Shown piece after piece: positions 7,740 through 15,970 of a DNA stretch of 18,023 nucleotides. Made by a program: the position numbers and the translations under genes. The DNA lies in assembly GCA_036658435.1 (NCBI GenBank), contig JAVXEO010000050.1, positions 1 through 18,023 of the forward strand, in the 5' to 3' direction. Below the pieces are notes generated by a model. The model did not search any database. It saw nothing but the letters and a program-made list of their open reading frames with translations, and was not told the origin of the DNA. Every line of letters begins with the position of its first letter. Position 1 is the stretch's first letter. Origin of the DNA: DIGJ01 sp036658435. Its GTDB lineage: Bacteria > Bacillota > Clostridia > Lachnospirales > Lachnospiraceae.

Positions 7740-8228
7740 ATGGCACTTAGAAACATTCGAACAATTGGGGACCCTGTACTAAACAAAATAGCAAAACCGG
7801 TTTTGAAAATGAATGAAAAAATACAGACTTTAATTGAAGACATGTTGGATACCATGTATGAAGAAATGGGAGTTGGACTGGCAGCTCCCCAAGTTGGAAT
7901 TCTTCGTAGAATTGTGGTAATTGACATTACCATAGAAGGAGACCAGCCAATGATTTTGATTAATCCGGAAATGATTGAAACCAGCGGAGAGCAAACCGGT
8001 GGAGAAGGCTGTCTTAGCGTTCCGGGAAAGACCGGAATTGTTACACGTCCCAATTATGCCAAGGTAAGGGCACTGAATGAAAATATGGAGGAAATCATAG
8101 TAGAAGGTGAGAATTTGCTGGCAAGAGCTTTATGCCATGAAATGGATCATTTAGATGGAAAACTCTATGTAGATTTAGTGGAAGGTGATTTAATGGACAA
8201 TACAGCTGACAAAGAAGGAGACTACTAA
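7740..8228 (+). CDS. def: Peptide deformylase
   Basis: This metalloenzyme removes the N-formyl group from nascent proteins at the ribosome. The 162-residue protein shows all three family motifs: GVGLAAPQVG (44-53), EGCLSVPG (89-96) with metal ligand C91, and HEMDH (133-137) with ligands H133 and H137 and catalytic E134. The form EGCLS and the short length, without the insertions of type II enzymes, suggest the type I-like form. The ribosome binding site GGGAGG at 7727-7732 is directly after the priA stop. The fmt start is only 2 bp downstream, so the enzyme that removes formyl groups and the one that supplies formyl-Met-tRNA are co-expressed. Confidence 0.97.
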   Translation: MALRNIRTIGDPVLNKIAKPVLKMNEKIQTLIEDMLDTMYEEMGVGLAAPQVGILRRIVVIDITIEGDQPMILINPEMIETSGEQTGGEGCLSVPGKTGIVTRPNYAKVRALNENMEEIIVEGENLLARALCHEMDHLDGKLYVDLVEGDLMDNTADKEGDY

Positions 8229-8230
8229 AT

Positions 8231-9160
8231 ATGAGAATTGTTTTTATGGGAACCCCTGAATTTTCAGTGCCGGTTTTAGATACCTTAATAAAAAGCCAAC
8301 ATGAAGTTATTCGTGTAATTACACAACCGGATAAGCCAAAAGGCAGAGGAAGAGAAGTACAAATGACGCCGGTAAAGAGTAAGGCAGTGGAATATAATAT
8401 TCCAGTAAGCCAGCCCGTTAAGGTAAGAGAAGAAGCTTTTATGAAAGAACTAAAAGAGTGGAATCCGGATGTTATTGTTGTGATTGCCTTTGGACAGATT
8501 CTTCCAAAGGCCCTGTTAGAACTTCCGAAGTATGGATGTATTAATATTCATGCATCGCTCCTTCCAAAACTTCGGGGGGCAGCACCCATTCAATGGGCTG
8601 TAATCCAGGGAGAAGAAAAAAGTGGCGTTACAATTATGCAAATGGATCCAGGCATTGATACCGGAGATATTTTATTAAAAAAAGAAATTATTCTGGAAAA
8701 AAAAGAAACCGGTGGAAGCCTTTATGATAAATTATCCAAGATGGGTGGAGACCTTATTTTGGAAGCACTGGATCTTGCAGAAAAAGGACAGCTTCATCCG
8801 ATAAAGCAGGAAGATACGTTATCAAGCAATGTAAAGATGCTGGACAAGGCGCTTGGAAGAATTGATTTTTCCAAGCCTGCAGTGGAAATAGAACGTTTGA
8901 TTCGAGGATTAAATCCATGGCCAAGTGCATACACCTTTTTAGATGGAAAAACATTGAAAATCTGGGATGCTGATGTGGTGGAAGGCAAAGAAGAAATTGC
9001 TGTTGGAACGGTTCTTGCAGTGACAAAGGATGCTCTGATTGTACAGACCGGAGATCAAGCACTTGCCATAAAAGAACTGCAGTTAGAAGGGAAAAAACGT
9101 ATGGATACCTCTTCTTTTTTACGTGGATTTTCAGTAAAAGAGGGGACACCGTTAATGTAA
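8231..9160 (+). CDS. fmt: Methionyl-tRNA formyltransferase
   Basis: Fmt transfers a formyl group from 10-formyltetrahydrofolate to initiator Met-tRNA. The 309-residue length is normal. The N-terminal Rossmann-type domain starts MRIVFMGTPEFSVPVL and carries the catalytic region NIHASLLPKLRGAAPI, with N105 and H107 and the SLLP loop at 109-112, followed by GVTIMQMDPGIDTGDIL with the catalytic aspartate. The C-terminal OB-like tRNA-binding domain covers about residues 205-309 and begins near GRIDFSKPA and LNPWPSAYT. The ribosome binding site AAGGAG lies inside the last def codons at 8215-8220. This organism therefore uses formylated initiator tRNA in the standard way. Confidence 0.97.
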   Translation: MRIVFMGTPEFSVPVLDTLIKSQHEVIRVITQPDKPKGRGREVQMTPVKSKAVEYNIPVSQPVKVREEAFMKELKEWNPDVIVVIAFGQILPKALLELPKYGCINIHASLLPKLRGAAPIQWAVIQGEEKSGVTIMQMDPGIDTGDILLKKEIILEKKETGGSLYDKLSKMGGDLILEALDLAEKGQLHPIKQEDTLSSNVKMLDKALGRIDFSKPAVEIERLIRGLNPWPSAYTFLDGKTLKIWDADVVEGKEEIAVGTVLAVTKDALIVQTGDQALAIKELQLEGKKRMDTSSFLRGFSVKEGTPLM

Positions 9161-9182
9161 ATTTTAGATTGGAGGAAACATT

Positions 9183-9878
9183 ATGTTTTGGTATTATGAC
9201 CCAACATATATTTTAATTATTGTGGGAATGCTTTTATCTTTGCTGGCTTCTGCTAAAGTGAAGTCTTCTTATGCAAAATATTCCCAGGTAAGATGCAAAG
9301 GTGGATATACAGGTGCAGAAGCGGCAGAACGAATTTTAAAGGATGCCGGTATTTATGATGTACAGATTGAACATGTTAGTGGAAAACTTACCGATCATTA
9401 CGATCCCAAGAATAAGGTGCTGCGCTTATCGGATAACGTATATTCTGCCTCATCGGTTGCGGCCATTGGAGTTGCAGCCCATGAGTGCGGACATGCAATA
9501 CAACATAGCAAAGGATATGCTCCTTTGGCAATAAGAAGTGCAATTGTACCGGCAGCCAATCTTGGTGCTACCATTAGCTGGCCCCTGATTTTAGTTGGTT
9601 TTTTTATTACAGGAAGTGGAAGTATACTGGTTCAGCTTGGTATTTTACTGTTTTCACTGGCGGTGCTTTTTCAGCTGGTGACCTTACCGGTTGAATTCAA
9701 TGCTTCCGGACGTGCGCTTCGTATTCTTGGTGAAAATGGTATTTTATATGAGGATGAAATAGGTGGAGCCAGAAGTGTTCTTCGGGCAGCAGCACTTACT
9801 TATGTAGCAGCCGCAGCGGCGTCAATTCTACAATTGCTGCGTCTTGTGATGCTATTTGGAGGAAGAGACCGTGACTAG
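9183..9878 (+). CDS. YugP-family membrane zinc metallopeptidase
   Basis: This is a predicted integral membrane zinc peptidase of the YugP family (Pfam Zn_peptidase_2). The 231-residue protein has an N-terminal hydrophobic segment (about 8-26), a soluble stretch with the zinc motif HECGHAIQH (H100, E101, H104), two further hydrophobic segments (about 118-150 and 152-175), the conserved PVEFNASGRAL that probably provides the third zinc ligand, and an alanine-rich C-terminal hydrophobic segment (about 200-226). The ribosome binding site is GGAGG at 9171-9175. Substrates of this family are not established as far as I know, so a role in membrane-protein quality control is only a guess. It lies between fmt and rsmB and overlaps the probable rsmB start by 8 bp. 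B. subtilis has its homologue elsewhere, so this position marks the clostridial version of the operon. Confidence 0.92.
   Translation: MFWYYDPTYILIIVGMLLSLLASAKVKSSYAKYSQVRCKGGYTGAEAAERILKDAGIYDVQIEHVSGKLTDHYDPKNKVLRLSDNVYSASSVAAIGVAAHECGHAIQHSKGYAPLAIRSAIVPAANLGATISWPLILVGFFITGSGSILVQLGILLFSLAVLFQLVTLPVEFNASGRALRILGENGILYEDEIGGARSVLRAAALTYVAAAAASILQLLRLVMLFGGRDRD
9858..9862 (+). promoter_or_regulatory. Ribosome binding site that sets the rsmB start at GTG 9871
   Basis: GGAGG lies 8 nt before GTG 9871, an ideal spacing. A longer frame could begin at TTG 9856, but that codon overlaps the ribosome binding site itself and has no such element upstream. The GTG is therefore preferred. Confidence 0.8.
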
Positions 9879-11232
9879 AGAACTGGTATTGGAAATATTG
9901 ATAAACGTATTGGAAAATGGAGAATACAGTAATGTTGCCATTCACAATACTTTAATGAAATATCAGTATATGGAGAAACAGAACCGGGCATTTTTAACAA
10001 GATTATCGGAAGGTGCCATCGAACGTAAGATGGAACTGGACTATATTATAAACACCTTTTCTAAAATCAAGGTGAATAAGATGAAACCGGTGATTCGAAA
10101 CATTCTTCGCATGGGAACCTATCAAATCCTTTATATGGATCAAATACCGGATTCTGCAGCCTGCAATGAATCGGTTAAGCTGGCAAATAAAAAAGGATTT
10201 TACAACTTAAAGGGTTTTGTAAATGGAATTTTGAGGAATATCAGCCGGAACAAAGAAAATATTACCTATCCGGAAAAAGGAAGTCTGGAGTATTTAAGTA
10301 TTTTTTATTCTATGCCGGAATGGATTGTAGACTTATGGTATAAGGAATATGGTTATGAGCAGACAGAGGGTATTTTAAAAGGATTTTTTGAAAAGAAACA
10401 GACTTCTATTCGCGTTAACACCGGTAAAATAACACCACAAGAATTGAAAGTGCTTCTTGAAAAAGAAGAAATTACCGTTACACAGGGGCAATATCTTCCT
10501 TATGCTTTACAAATCAGTAATTATAATTATATAGCTGGTTTGTCTGCCTTTCAAAAAGGATTTTTTCAGGTGCAGGACGAAAGCTCCATGCTGGTTGCTT
10601 CCTGTGGAGGAATTAGAGAAGGATATAAAATATTGGATGTTTGCGCTGCACCCGGAGGGAAGAGCACGCATGGAGCGGAATTACTTAAAGGAAGTGGAAA
10701 TGTAATTGCAAGGGATCTGACAGAAGATAAAATAGAACGAATCAGAGAAAATATAGAAAGACTTGGACTTTCTAATGTGGAAGCAGAGTGCTTTGATGCA
10801 TTGGTGTTGGATGAAAAAAACATAGAAAATAATGACATTGTATTTGCCGATCTTCCCTGCTCCGGTTTAGGGGTTATGAAACGAAAAGGCGATATAAAGT
10901 ATAAAACAAAAGAGGAAGATATTAAGGTACTGGCACAATTACAAAAAGATATATTGAAAGTTGTGCAGCAGTATGTAAAGCCAAATGGCGTGCTTCTATA
11001 CAGTACCTGCACGATAAATCGATTTGAAAATGAAGAAAACATAAAGTGGTTTTGTGAGAACTTTCCTTATGAGCTAGAGTCACTGGACTCTTATATAACA
11101 GAAAAATTACAATCGGAAACAACGAAACAGGGATATCTTCAGCTTCTTCCGGGCATACATGGTACGGATGGTTTCTTTTTGGCTCGTTTTCGAAAAAAGA
11201 ACGAAAAGGAAAAAGGAGCAAAAAAAGTATGA
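9871..11232 (+). CDS. rsmB: 16S rRNA (cytosine-967-C5) methyltransferase
   Basis: RsmB methylates C967 of 16S rRNA with S-adenosylmethionine. With the preferred GTG start the protein has 453 residues; a TTG start at 9856 would add five. The N-terminal 140 residues form a NusB-like RNA-binding domain (TRELVLEILINVLENGEYS and the NESVKLANKKGFYNLKGFVNGILRN segment). The C-terminal Rossmann methyltransferase domain has motif I LDVCAAPGGKSTH (D256 to about 267), motif IV DLPCSGLGVM with C330, and motif VI STCTIN with C380, the nucleophile in this family. Both cysteines are intact. It overlaps the upstream zinc peptidase by 8 bp and the downstream rlmN by 4 bp (ATGA), so it is translationally coupled on both sides. 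The family member RsmF is less likely because of the NusB-like domain. Confidence 0.94.
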   Translation: MTRELVLEILINVLENGEYSNVAIHNTLMKYQYMEKQNRAFLTRLSEGAIERKMELDYIINTFSKIKVNKMKPVIRNILRMGTYQILYMDQIPDSAACNESVKLANKKGFYNLKGFVNGILRNISRNKENITYPEKGSLEYLSIFYSMPEWIVDLWYKEYGYEQTEGILKGFFEKKQTSIRVNTGKITPQELKVLLEKEEITVTQGQYLPYALQISNYNYIAGLSAFQKGFFQVQDESSMLVASCGGIREGYKILDVCAAPGGKSTHGAELLKGSGNVIARDLTEDKIERIRENIERLGLSNVEAECFDALVLDEKNIENNDIVFADLPCSGLGVMKRKGDIKYKTKEEDIKVLAQLQKDILKVVQQYVKPNGVLLYSTCTINRFENEENIKWFCENFPYELESLDSYITEKLQSETTKQGYLQLLPGIHGTDGFFLARFRKKNEKEKGAKKV

Positions 11233-12269
11233 TAAAGGAAGACATAAAGTCTCTTAATTTGGAACAATTAAAGACAATCTTCGGTGAATGGGGAGAAAAA
11301 CAATTTCATATAAAACAAGTGTATGAATGGCTGCATAAAAAAGGTGCAATTTCCTTTGATGAAATGACAAATATTTCAAAACCACTTCGTGAAAAAATGG
11401 AAGAAAGATTTGAAATACATCCACTTGAAATGGTAGATCGCCGCACTTCCCAAAATGACGAAACCAGCAAGTTTTTATTTCGACTATGGGATGGAAAAGT
11501 CATAGAAAGTGTGTTAATGAAATATAAGCATGGGAACAGCGTATGTATTTCATCACAGGCAGGATGCCGCATGGGATGTAAATTTTGTGCATCAACACTG
11601 GGCGGATTGGAAAGAAATTTAGAAATATCGGAAATGCTTTCTCAAATTTATGAAATCCAGAGAATTTCAGGGGAAAGGGTGTCCAATGTGGTTGTAATGG
11701 GAACAGGAGAACCTTTTGATAATTTTAAAAATCTCCTTGGCTTTATTTCCATGTTGACAGATGAAAACGGGCTGAACATTAGTCAGAGAAATATAACAGT
11801 ATCTACTTGTGGACTCGTTCCAAAGATTTATGAATTGGCAGACAAGCAGTTACAGATTACCCTGGCAATTTCCTTACATGCACCAAATGATACCATTCGA
11901 AGGGAATTAATGCCCATTGCCAATCGATATTCCATTGAAGAGATTGTCAAAGCCTGCCGGTATTATTATGAAAAAACAGGACGGAGATTTACTTTTGAAT
12001 ATAGCCTTTGCCAGGGAATTAATGATAGTGCCGAAAATGCAAAAGAGCTATGTAAAGTAATAAAAGGGCTTAATTGTCATGTAAACCTCATTCCTGTAAA
12101 TCCCATAAAAGAACGAAATTACAAGCATACAGAGATGGCATTTATACAAAAGTTTAAATTAATACTTGAAAAAAATCGAATAAATGTTACTATAAGAAGA
12201 GAAATGGGTAGTGATATTGATGCTGCCTGCGGACAATTAAGAAAGAGCTATATTGATACTATAAATTAA
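11229..12269 (+). CDS. rlmN: 23S rRNA (adenine-2503-C2) / tRNA dual methyltransferase, radical SAM
   Basis: RlmN is a radical-SAM enzyme that adds a methyl group to C2 of A2503 in 23S rRNA, and to A37 of some tRNAs in characterised members. The 346-residue protein has the CX3CX2C cluster motif at C113, C117 and C120 for the 4Fe-4S centre, and the mechanism-specific cysteine pair C106 (in GNSVCISSQAGC) and C334 (in DAACGQLR), matching E. coli C118 and C355. The motif VVMGTGEPFDNF is the SAM-binding GEP region. The resistance methyltransferase Cfr is a possible confusion, but the chromosomal operon setting favours RlmN. AAGGAG at 11213-11218 precedes the ATG, which overlaps the rsmB stop. Confidence 0.96.
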   Translation: MIKEDIKSLNLEQLKTIFGEWGEKQFHIKQVYEWLHKKGAISFDEMTNISKPLREKMEERFEIHPLEMVDRRTSQNDETSKFLFRLWDGKVIESVLMKYKHGNSVCISSQAGCRMGCKFCASTLGGLERNLEISEMLSQIYEIQRISGERVSNVVVMGTGEPFDNFKNLLGFISMLTDENGLNISQRNITVSTCGLVPKIYELADKQLQITLAISLHAPNDTIRRELMPIANRYSIEEIVKACRYYYEKTGRRFTFEYSLCQGINDSAENAKELCKVIKGLNCHVNLIPVNPIKERNYKHTEMAFIQKFKLILEKNRINVTIRREMGSDIDAACGQLRKSYIDTIN

Positions 12270-12286
12270 GTTAGGAGGGAAATTCA

Positions 12287-13009
12287 ATGGAAAGTTTTGC
12301 TACAACAGACATAGGAGTAAAACGCCAGATGAATCAGGACTACATATTCTGTGCAGAGAATTCTGTTGGTAGTTTCCCAAATCTGTTTATTGTTGCAGAT
12401 GGTATGGGTGGGCATAAAGCAGGTGACTATGCTTCCCGAACCTGTGTAGACTGCATAGTTGACAGCATTAAGAGGAGCAGCTTAAAAACACCGGTCAGCA
12501 TTTTTGAAGAAGCCATTAATCGTGCAAACACACAGGTACTTAAGGACTCAAAAACGAATATTCAGTACGAAGGAATGGGAACAACCTTTGTAGGAGCCGT
12601 GATTACAGATAATACATTATATGTAGCCAACATAGGTGATTCTAGATTATATATTGTGAATAATAAAGAAATCAGACAGGTCACACAGGATCATTCTTTA
12701 GTGGAAGAAATGATTCGAAATGGTGAGATTGAACGAAAAGAGGCCAGACTTCACCCCAATAAAAACATTATTACAAGGGCACTAGGTACAAACGAAGAGG
12801 TAATGGCAGATTATTTTGAAGTGGAAATGCAAAAAGAAGATATCATCTTGATGTGTTCCGATGGATTGAGCAACATGATGGAGGATGAAGATATGATGTA
12901 CATTCTTCGCCGATATGATCATCTGGATATAGCAGGAAATCAATTAATTGAAAAAGCAAATGATTGTGGTGGAAAAGATAATATATCAATTATATTAATT
13001 CGCATATAA
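12287..13009 (+). CDS. prpC: PP2C-family serine/threonine phosphatase (PrpC/Stp type)
   Basis: This soluble metal-dependent phosphatase removes phosphate from Ser/Thr of PrkC and its targets. The 240-residue protein has the bacterial PP2C signature: DIGVKRQMNQD (8-18), the metal-binding VADGMGGHKAGD with D38 and G39, GMGTTFVGAVI, ANIGDSRLY, QDHSLVEEMIRNGEI, a C-terminal SDGLSNMM and GGKDNISIILI. The flap residues (about 140-165) with RNGEIERKEARLHPNKNIITRALG look complete. AGGAGG at 12273-12278 fixes the start. The kinase gene follows with an intergenic gap of 13 bp, the usual phosphatase-kinase pairing. Confidence 0.95.
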   Translation: MESFATTDIGVKRQMNQDYIFCAENSVGSFPNLFIVADGMGGHKAGDYASRTCVDCIVDSIKRSSLKTPVSIFEEAINRANTQVLKDSKTNIQYEGMGTTFVGAVITDNTLYVANIGDSRLYIVNNKEIRQVTQDHSLVEEMIRNGEIERKEARLHPNKNIITRALGTNEEVMADYFEVEMQKEDIILMCSDGLSNMMEDEDMMYILRRYDHLDIAGNQLIEKANDCGGKDNISIILIRI

Positions 13010-13014
13010 AGGAG
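13008..13014 (+). promoter_or_regulatory. Ribosome binding site that sets the prkC start at ATG 13023
   Basis: AAAGGAG overlaps the prpC stop codon and lies 8 nt before ATG 13023. An in-frame GTG at 13017 is only 2 nt from it, too close for initiation, so the ATG is the likely start. Confidence 0.8.
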
Positions 13015-13022
13015 AGGTGAAG

Positions 13023-15077
13023 ATGGTAAAACCAGGTGTGTTTATCGGAGATCGATATGAAATAATCAGCAAAATTGGAAGCGGCGGAATGGCAGATGTT
13101 TATAAAGCAAGATGTCATCGCCTGAATCGCTTTGTTGCAATCAAGATTCTAAAACAAGAATATAGTGATGATAAAAAATTTGTAGATAAATTCAGAGCAG
13201 AAGCACAATCGGCTGCTGGCTTATCTCATCCCAATATAGTAAATGTATATGATGTTGGAGAAGATGAAGGTTTATACTACATTGTTATGGAATTGGTAGA
13301 GGGAATTACCTTAAAAAGCTTTATTGAAAGAAAAGGAAAACTTGAAATAAAAGAGGCCACTGGAATTGCAATCCAGATTGCACAGGGAATGGAAGCGGCT
13401 CATCTCAATCACATTATTCATAGAGACATTAAACCACAGAATATTATTATTTCAAGAGAAGGAAAAGTAAAGGTAACCGATTTTGGTATTGCAAAAGCAG
13501 CATCCTCCAATACCATTACTTCCAATGCCATGGGATCGGTACACTACATTTCACCGGAACAGGCAAGAGGTGGATACAGCGACGAGAAAAGCGATATTTA
13601 TTCTCTGGGAGTTACCCTCTACGAAATGCTGACGGGACAGGTTCCCTTTGTAGGAGATAATACGGTTTCCGTTGCCCTGTCTCATATTCAGGAAGAACCA
13701 ACACCGGTACGTTCTTTGAACCCTTTGGTTACAGGAAGCTTAGACAAGATTGTTCAAAAATGTATGCAGAAAAAACCGGAGAGAAGATATTTAACAGCCT
13801 CTGGTCTTATAGAAGATTTAAAAGAATCCATTGCAAATCCGGAAGGTAATTTTGTGGAACTGATTCCTACTTTGGTAGACGATTCCCCAACCATTAATTT
13901 ATCGGAAGCAGAAATGAATTCTATTCGCCGTGCCACCAAACATACGACTTCTTTGCATACAGATTCTATAATGGAAGAAAATCTGGATGTAGAGGAGAAT
14001 GTAGAAAAAGAATTGGATCCAAAACTTGAAAAAATTGCAATTATTGGTGGAGTGGTTGCAGCTATTATTTTGGTTATTATAATTATTGTATTGATTACAA
14101 AGGCCTTTAAGATTGGAAAAGGCTCTTCTGAGGTATCACCCTCGCCTTCTCCATCACCGGGAATAGAAGAAACGCTGTCACCCGATCAGGAAATGGATCT
14201 GACCGTTCCAAAATTCATTGGAATGACAAAAGAAGTTGCAGAAACCACCATTCGTGAACTTAAACTGATTCCGGAAATTGCCGAAGAAGCCTCGGAGCTA
14301 TATGAAAAAGGAATTATATGTGGACAGAATCCAGCTCAAAATGATTCGATAAAGGAAGGGGATACCGTACAAATTATTGTGAGTACCGGACCGGATGAAA
14401 CGGTAGTTTCTGTGCCGGATGTAAGGGGAAAAACACTTTCGGATGCACAATATGCCCTTACCATGGGTGGCTTAAGTGCACCAAATAGTGAAGAAGAATT
14501 TAATGATTCCATAGAAGCCGGTATAGTTACAAGAACAGAGCCTGCCGGAGGCACATCCGTTGCCCGGGACTCCAGTGTTAAGATCTTTATAAGTAAGGGA
14601 AAAGAAACAAAAACCACAACGGTTCCTGAATTAAATGGACTTAGTGAAGAAAAAGCCCTTGCAGCGTTGAAGGCGAAAGGATTAAAAGGTGAAGTGAAAG
14701 AATACAAATATGATGATGCTATAAAAAAGGGAAAAGTTATTTTGGCATCTCATAGCAGCGGAACCCAGGTAGAAGAGGGAACGAAGGTTACTCTTACCAT
14801 AAGCTTAGGACAGGAAGCAACCTATCGTTATATAGCAGAATTTACTATTACAGAGAGCCCCTTTGATTACGAAGAGGAAAGTGGAATCTTATCGGTTGTA
14901 TTGACACAGGATGGGAAAAGCTGGGAAGTATTCGCTAAAGATGTAGAATATGCCTCTTTCCCTATGACGATTACTTTTGATGGAAAGAGTGATTCTGTAG
15001 GAGAAATTTCACTTTATTGTGATGGAGAGAAGTTCGGATCTACACATTCCGTTTCTTTTGAAAAGGTAAAAGAATAA
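13023..15077 (+). CDS. prkC: PASTA-domain transmembrane serine/threonine kinase
   Basis: This eukaryotic-type kinase couples cell-wall signals to cytoplasmic phosphorylation. With the ATG start it has 684 residues. The kinase domain (about 12-275) has the glycine loop GSGGMADVY (19-27), ATP lysine K41, HRDIKPQN with catalytic D135, DFG at D153, and the activation loop SSNTITSNAMGSVHYISPEQ rich in Ser/Thr for autophosphorylation. A juxtamembrane linker is followed by one membrane helix (338-358), a Ser-Pro repeat spacer (about 370-378), and three PASTA domains starting near 393, 461 and 531. A last beta-rich domain of about 86 residues (599-684) resembles in place the Ig-like C-terminal domain of staphylococcal and Bacillus homologues. 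PASTA domains of related kinases bind muropeptides or lipid II; that role here is inferred. The stop overlaps the rsgA start by one base. Confidence 0.95.
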   Translation: MVKPGVFIGDRYEIISKIGSGGMADVYKARCHRLNRFVAIKILKQEYSDDKKFVDKFRAEAQSAAGLSHPNIVNVYDVGEDEGLYYIVMELVEGITLKSFIERKGKLEIKEATGIAIQIAQGMEAAHLNHIIHRDIKPQNIIISREGKVKVTDFGIAKAASSNTITSNAMGSVHYISPEQARGGYSDEKSDIYSLGVTLYEMLTGQVPFVGDNTVSVALSHIQEEPTPVRSLNPLVTGSLDKIVQKCMQKKPERRYLTASGLIEDLKESIANPEGNFVELIPTLVDDSPTINLSEAEMNSIRRATKHTTSLHTDSIMEENLDVEENVEKELDPKLEKIAIIGGVVAAIILVIIIIVLITKAFKIGKGSSEVSPSPSPSPGIEETLSPDQEMDLTVPKFIGMTKEVAETTIRELKLIPEIAEEASELYEKGIICGQNPAQNDSIKEGDTVQIIVSTGPDETVVSVPDVRGKTLSDAQYALTMGGLSAPNSEEEFNDSIEAGIVTRTEPAGGTSVARDSSVKIFISKGKETKTTTVPELNGLSEEKALAALKAKGLKGEVKEYKYDDAIKKGKVILASHSSGTQVEEGTKVTLTISLGQEATYRYIAEFTITESPFDYEEESGILSVVLTQDGKSWEVFAKDVEYASFPMTITFDGKSDSVGEISLYCDGEKFGSTHSVSFEKVKE

Positions 15078-15958
15078 TGCAGGGAAAGATTATAAAAGGA
15101 ATTGCCGGTTTTTACTACATTCATGTGCCTGAAAAAGGGGTATATGAATGTAAGGCAAAGGGAATATTTCGCAATAAGAAAATCAAACCACTGGTCGGAG
15201 ATAATGTAGAGATTCATGTCTTAGATGAAGAGGGGAAAAAAGGAAATATTGTGGAGATATTGGACCGGAAGAATCAATTGATTCGTCCGGCCGTTTCCAA
15301 TATAGATCAAGCATTGGTTATTTTTGCAGCGACAAAACCAGAACCCAATCTGAATCTTTTAGACCGCTTTTTACTTATGATGAATAAACAGAAGGTGGAT
15401 ACCATCATTTGTTTTAACAAAATGGATATGGTATCCAGCCAGGAATTAAAACTTTTAAAAGATACCTATACAAAAGGAAACTATAAAGTTATACTTACCA
15501 GTGCATTGGATGAAAAAGGGGTAGACGAAATTCAGGAAATTCTAAAGGACAAGACCACCGTTATGGCAGGACCATCTGGGGTTGGAAAGTCTTCTTTGAT
15601 TAACTTAATTACCCCCAATGCCAATATGGAAATAGGTGAAATTAGTAAAAAAATACAACGAGGAAAGCATACCACAAGGCATTCTGAATTATTTTCAGTA
15701 GAGGGAAGTACCTACATTATGGATACACCGGGATTTAGTTCTCTTTACATGGAAGATATGGAAAAGGATGATTTAAAATCTTATTTTCCTGAGTTTGTTT
15801 TATATGAAGACCATTGCCGCTTTAGTGGCTGTGTTCATATTAATGAGCCGGACTGTGCGGTAAAAGAAGCCATTGCAGAAGGAAAAATCAGTAAGATACG
15901 TTATGACAACTATGTTTTACTTTATGAAGAACTGAAAGAAAAAAAGAAATACAAATAA
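15077..15958 (+). CDS. rsgA: Ribosome small-subunit biogenesis GTPase RsgA (CpgA/YloQ)
   Basis: RsgA is a circularly permuted GTPase that checks late 30S subunit maturation. The 293-residue protein has an N-terminal OB-fold (about 1-70) and the permuted motif order: G4 NKMD (114-117) first, then G1 GPSGVGKSS (165-173), G2-region KHTTRH, and G3 DTPGF (216-220). The C-terminal zinc site is C247, C252, H254 and C260. All are intact. In B. subtilis the homologue is a PrkC substrate and sits in the same operon, which suggests the same link here. The ATG shares one base with the prkC stop (TAATG); the upstream AAGG at 15063-15066 is a weak ribosome binding site, so translational coupling to prkC is likely. 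Confidence 0.96.
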   Translation: MQGKIIKGIAGFYYIHVPEKGVYECKAKGIFRNKKIKPLVGDNVEIHVLDEEGKKGNIVEILDRKNQLIRPAVSNIDQALVIFAATKPEPNLNLLDRFLLMMNKQKVDTIICFNKMDMVSSQELKLLKDTYTKGNYKVILTSALDEKGVDEIQEILKDKTTVMAGPSGVGKSSLINLITPNANMEIGEISKKIQRGKHTTRHSELFSVEGSTYIMDTPGFSSLYMEDMEKDDLKSYFPEFVLYEDHCRFSGCVHINEPDCAVKEAIAEGKISKIRYDNYVLLYEELKEKKKYK

Positions 15959-15970
15959 AGGAGAATTTTT

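Noticed and set aside
7625..8053. 142-codon minus-strand frame across the priA-def junction
   Set aside because: It is antisense to two well-supported genes, and the composition is Ile/Ser-rich as expected for the reverse complement of A-rich coding DNA.
10566..11042. 158-codon open frame on the minus strand within rsmB
   Set aside because: It is antisense to a clear rsmB domain (motifs I, IV and VI), Ser- and Phe-rich with no recognisable fold, and lacks a ribosome binding site. It is a shadow frame.
11754..11785. TTGACA inside rlmN as an internal promoter
   Set aside because: No acceptable -10 element lies 16-18 bp downstream. TTGACA in prpC (near 12459) and prkC (near 14900) failed for the same reason.
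11229..12269. Cfr-type resistance methyltransferase in place of RlmN
   Set aside because: The protein shares the radical-SAM and cysteine-pair features of both, but its position between rsmB and prpC in a core operon is the standard place of rlmN, with no sign of transfer.
14135..14162. Ser-Pro repeat in PrkC as a DNA repeat or an assembly artefact
   Set aside because: It is a short, imperfect coding repeat at the expected place between membrane helix and PASTA domains, a usual flexible spacer.
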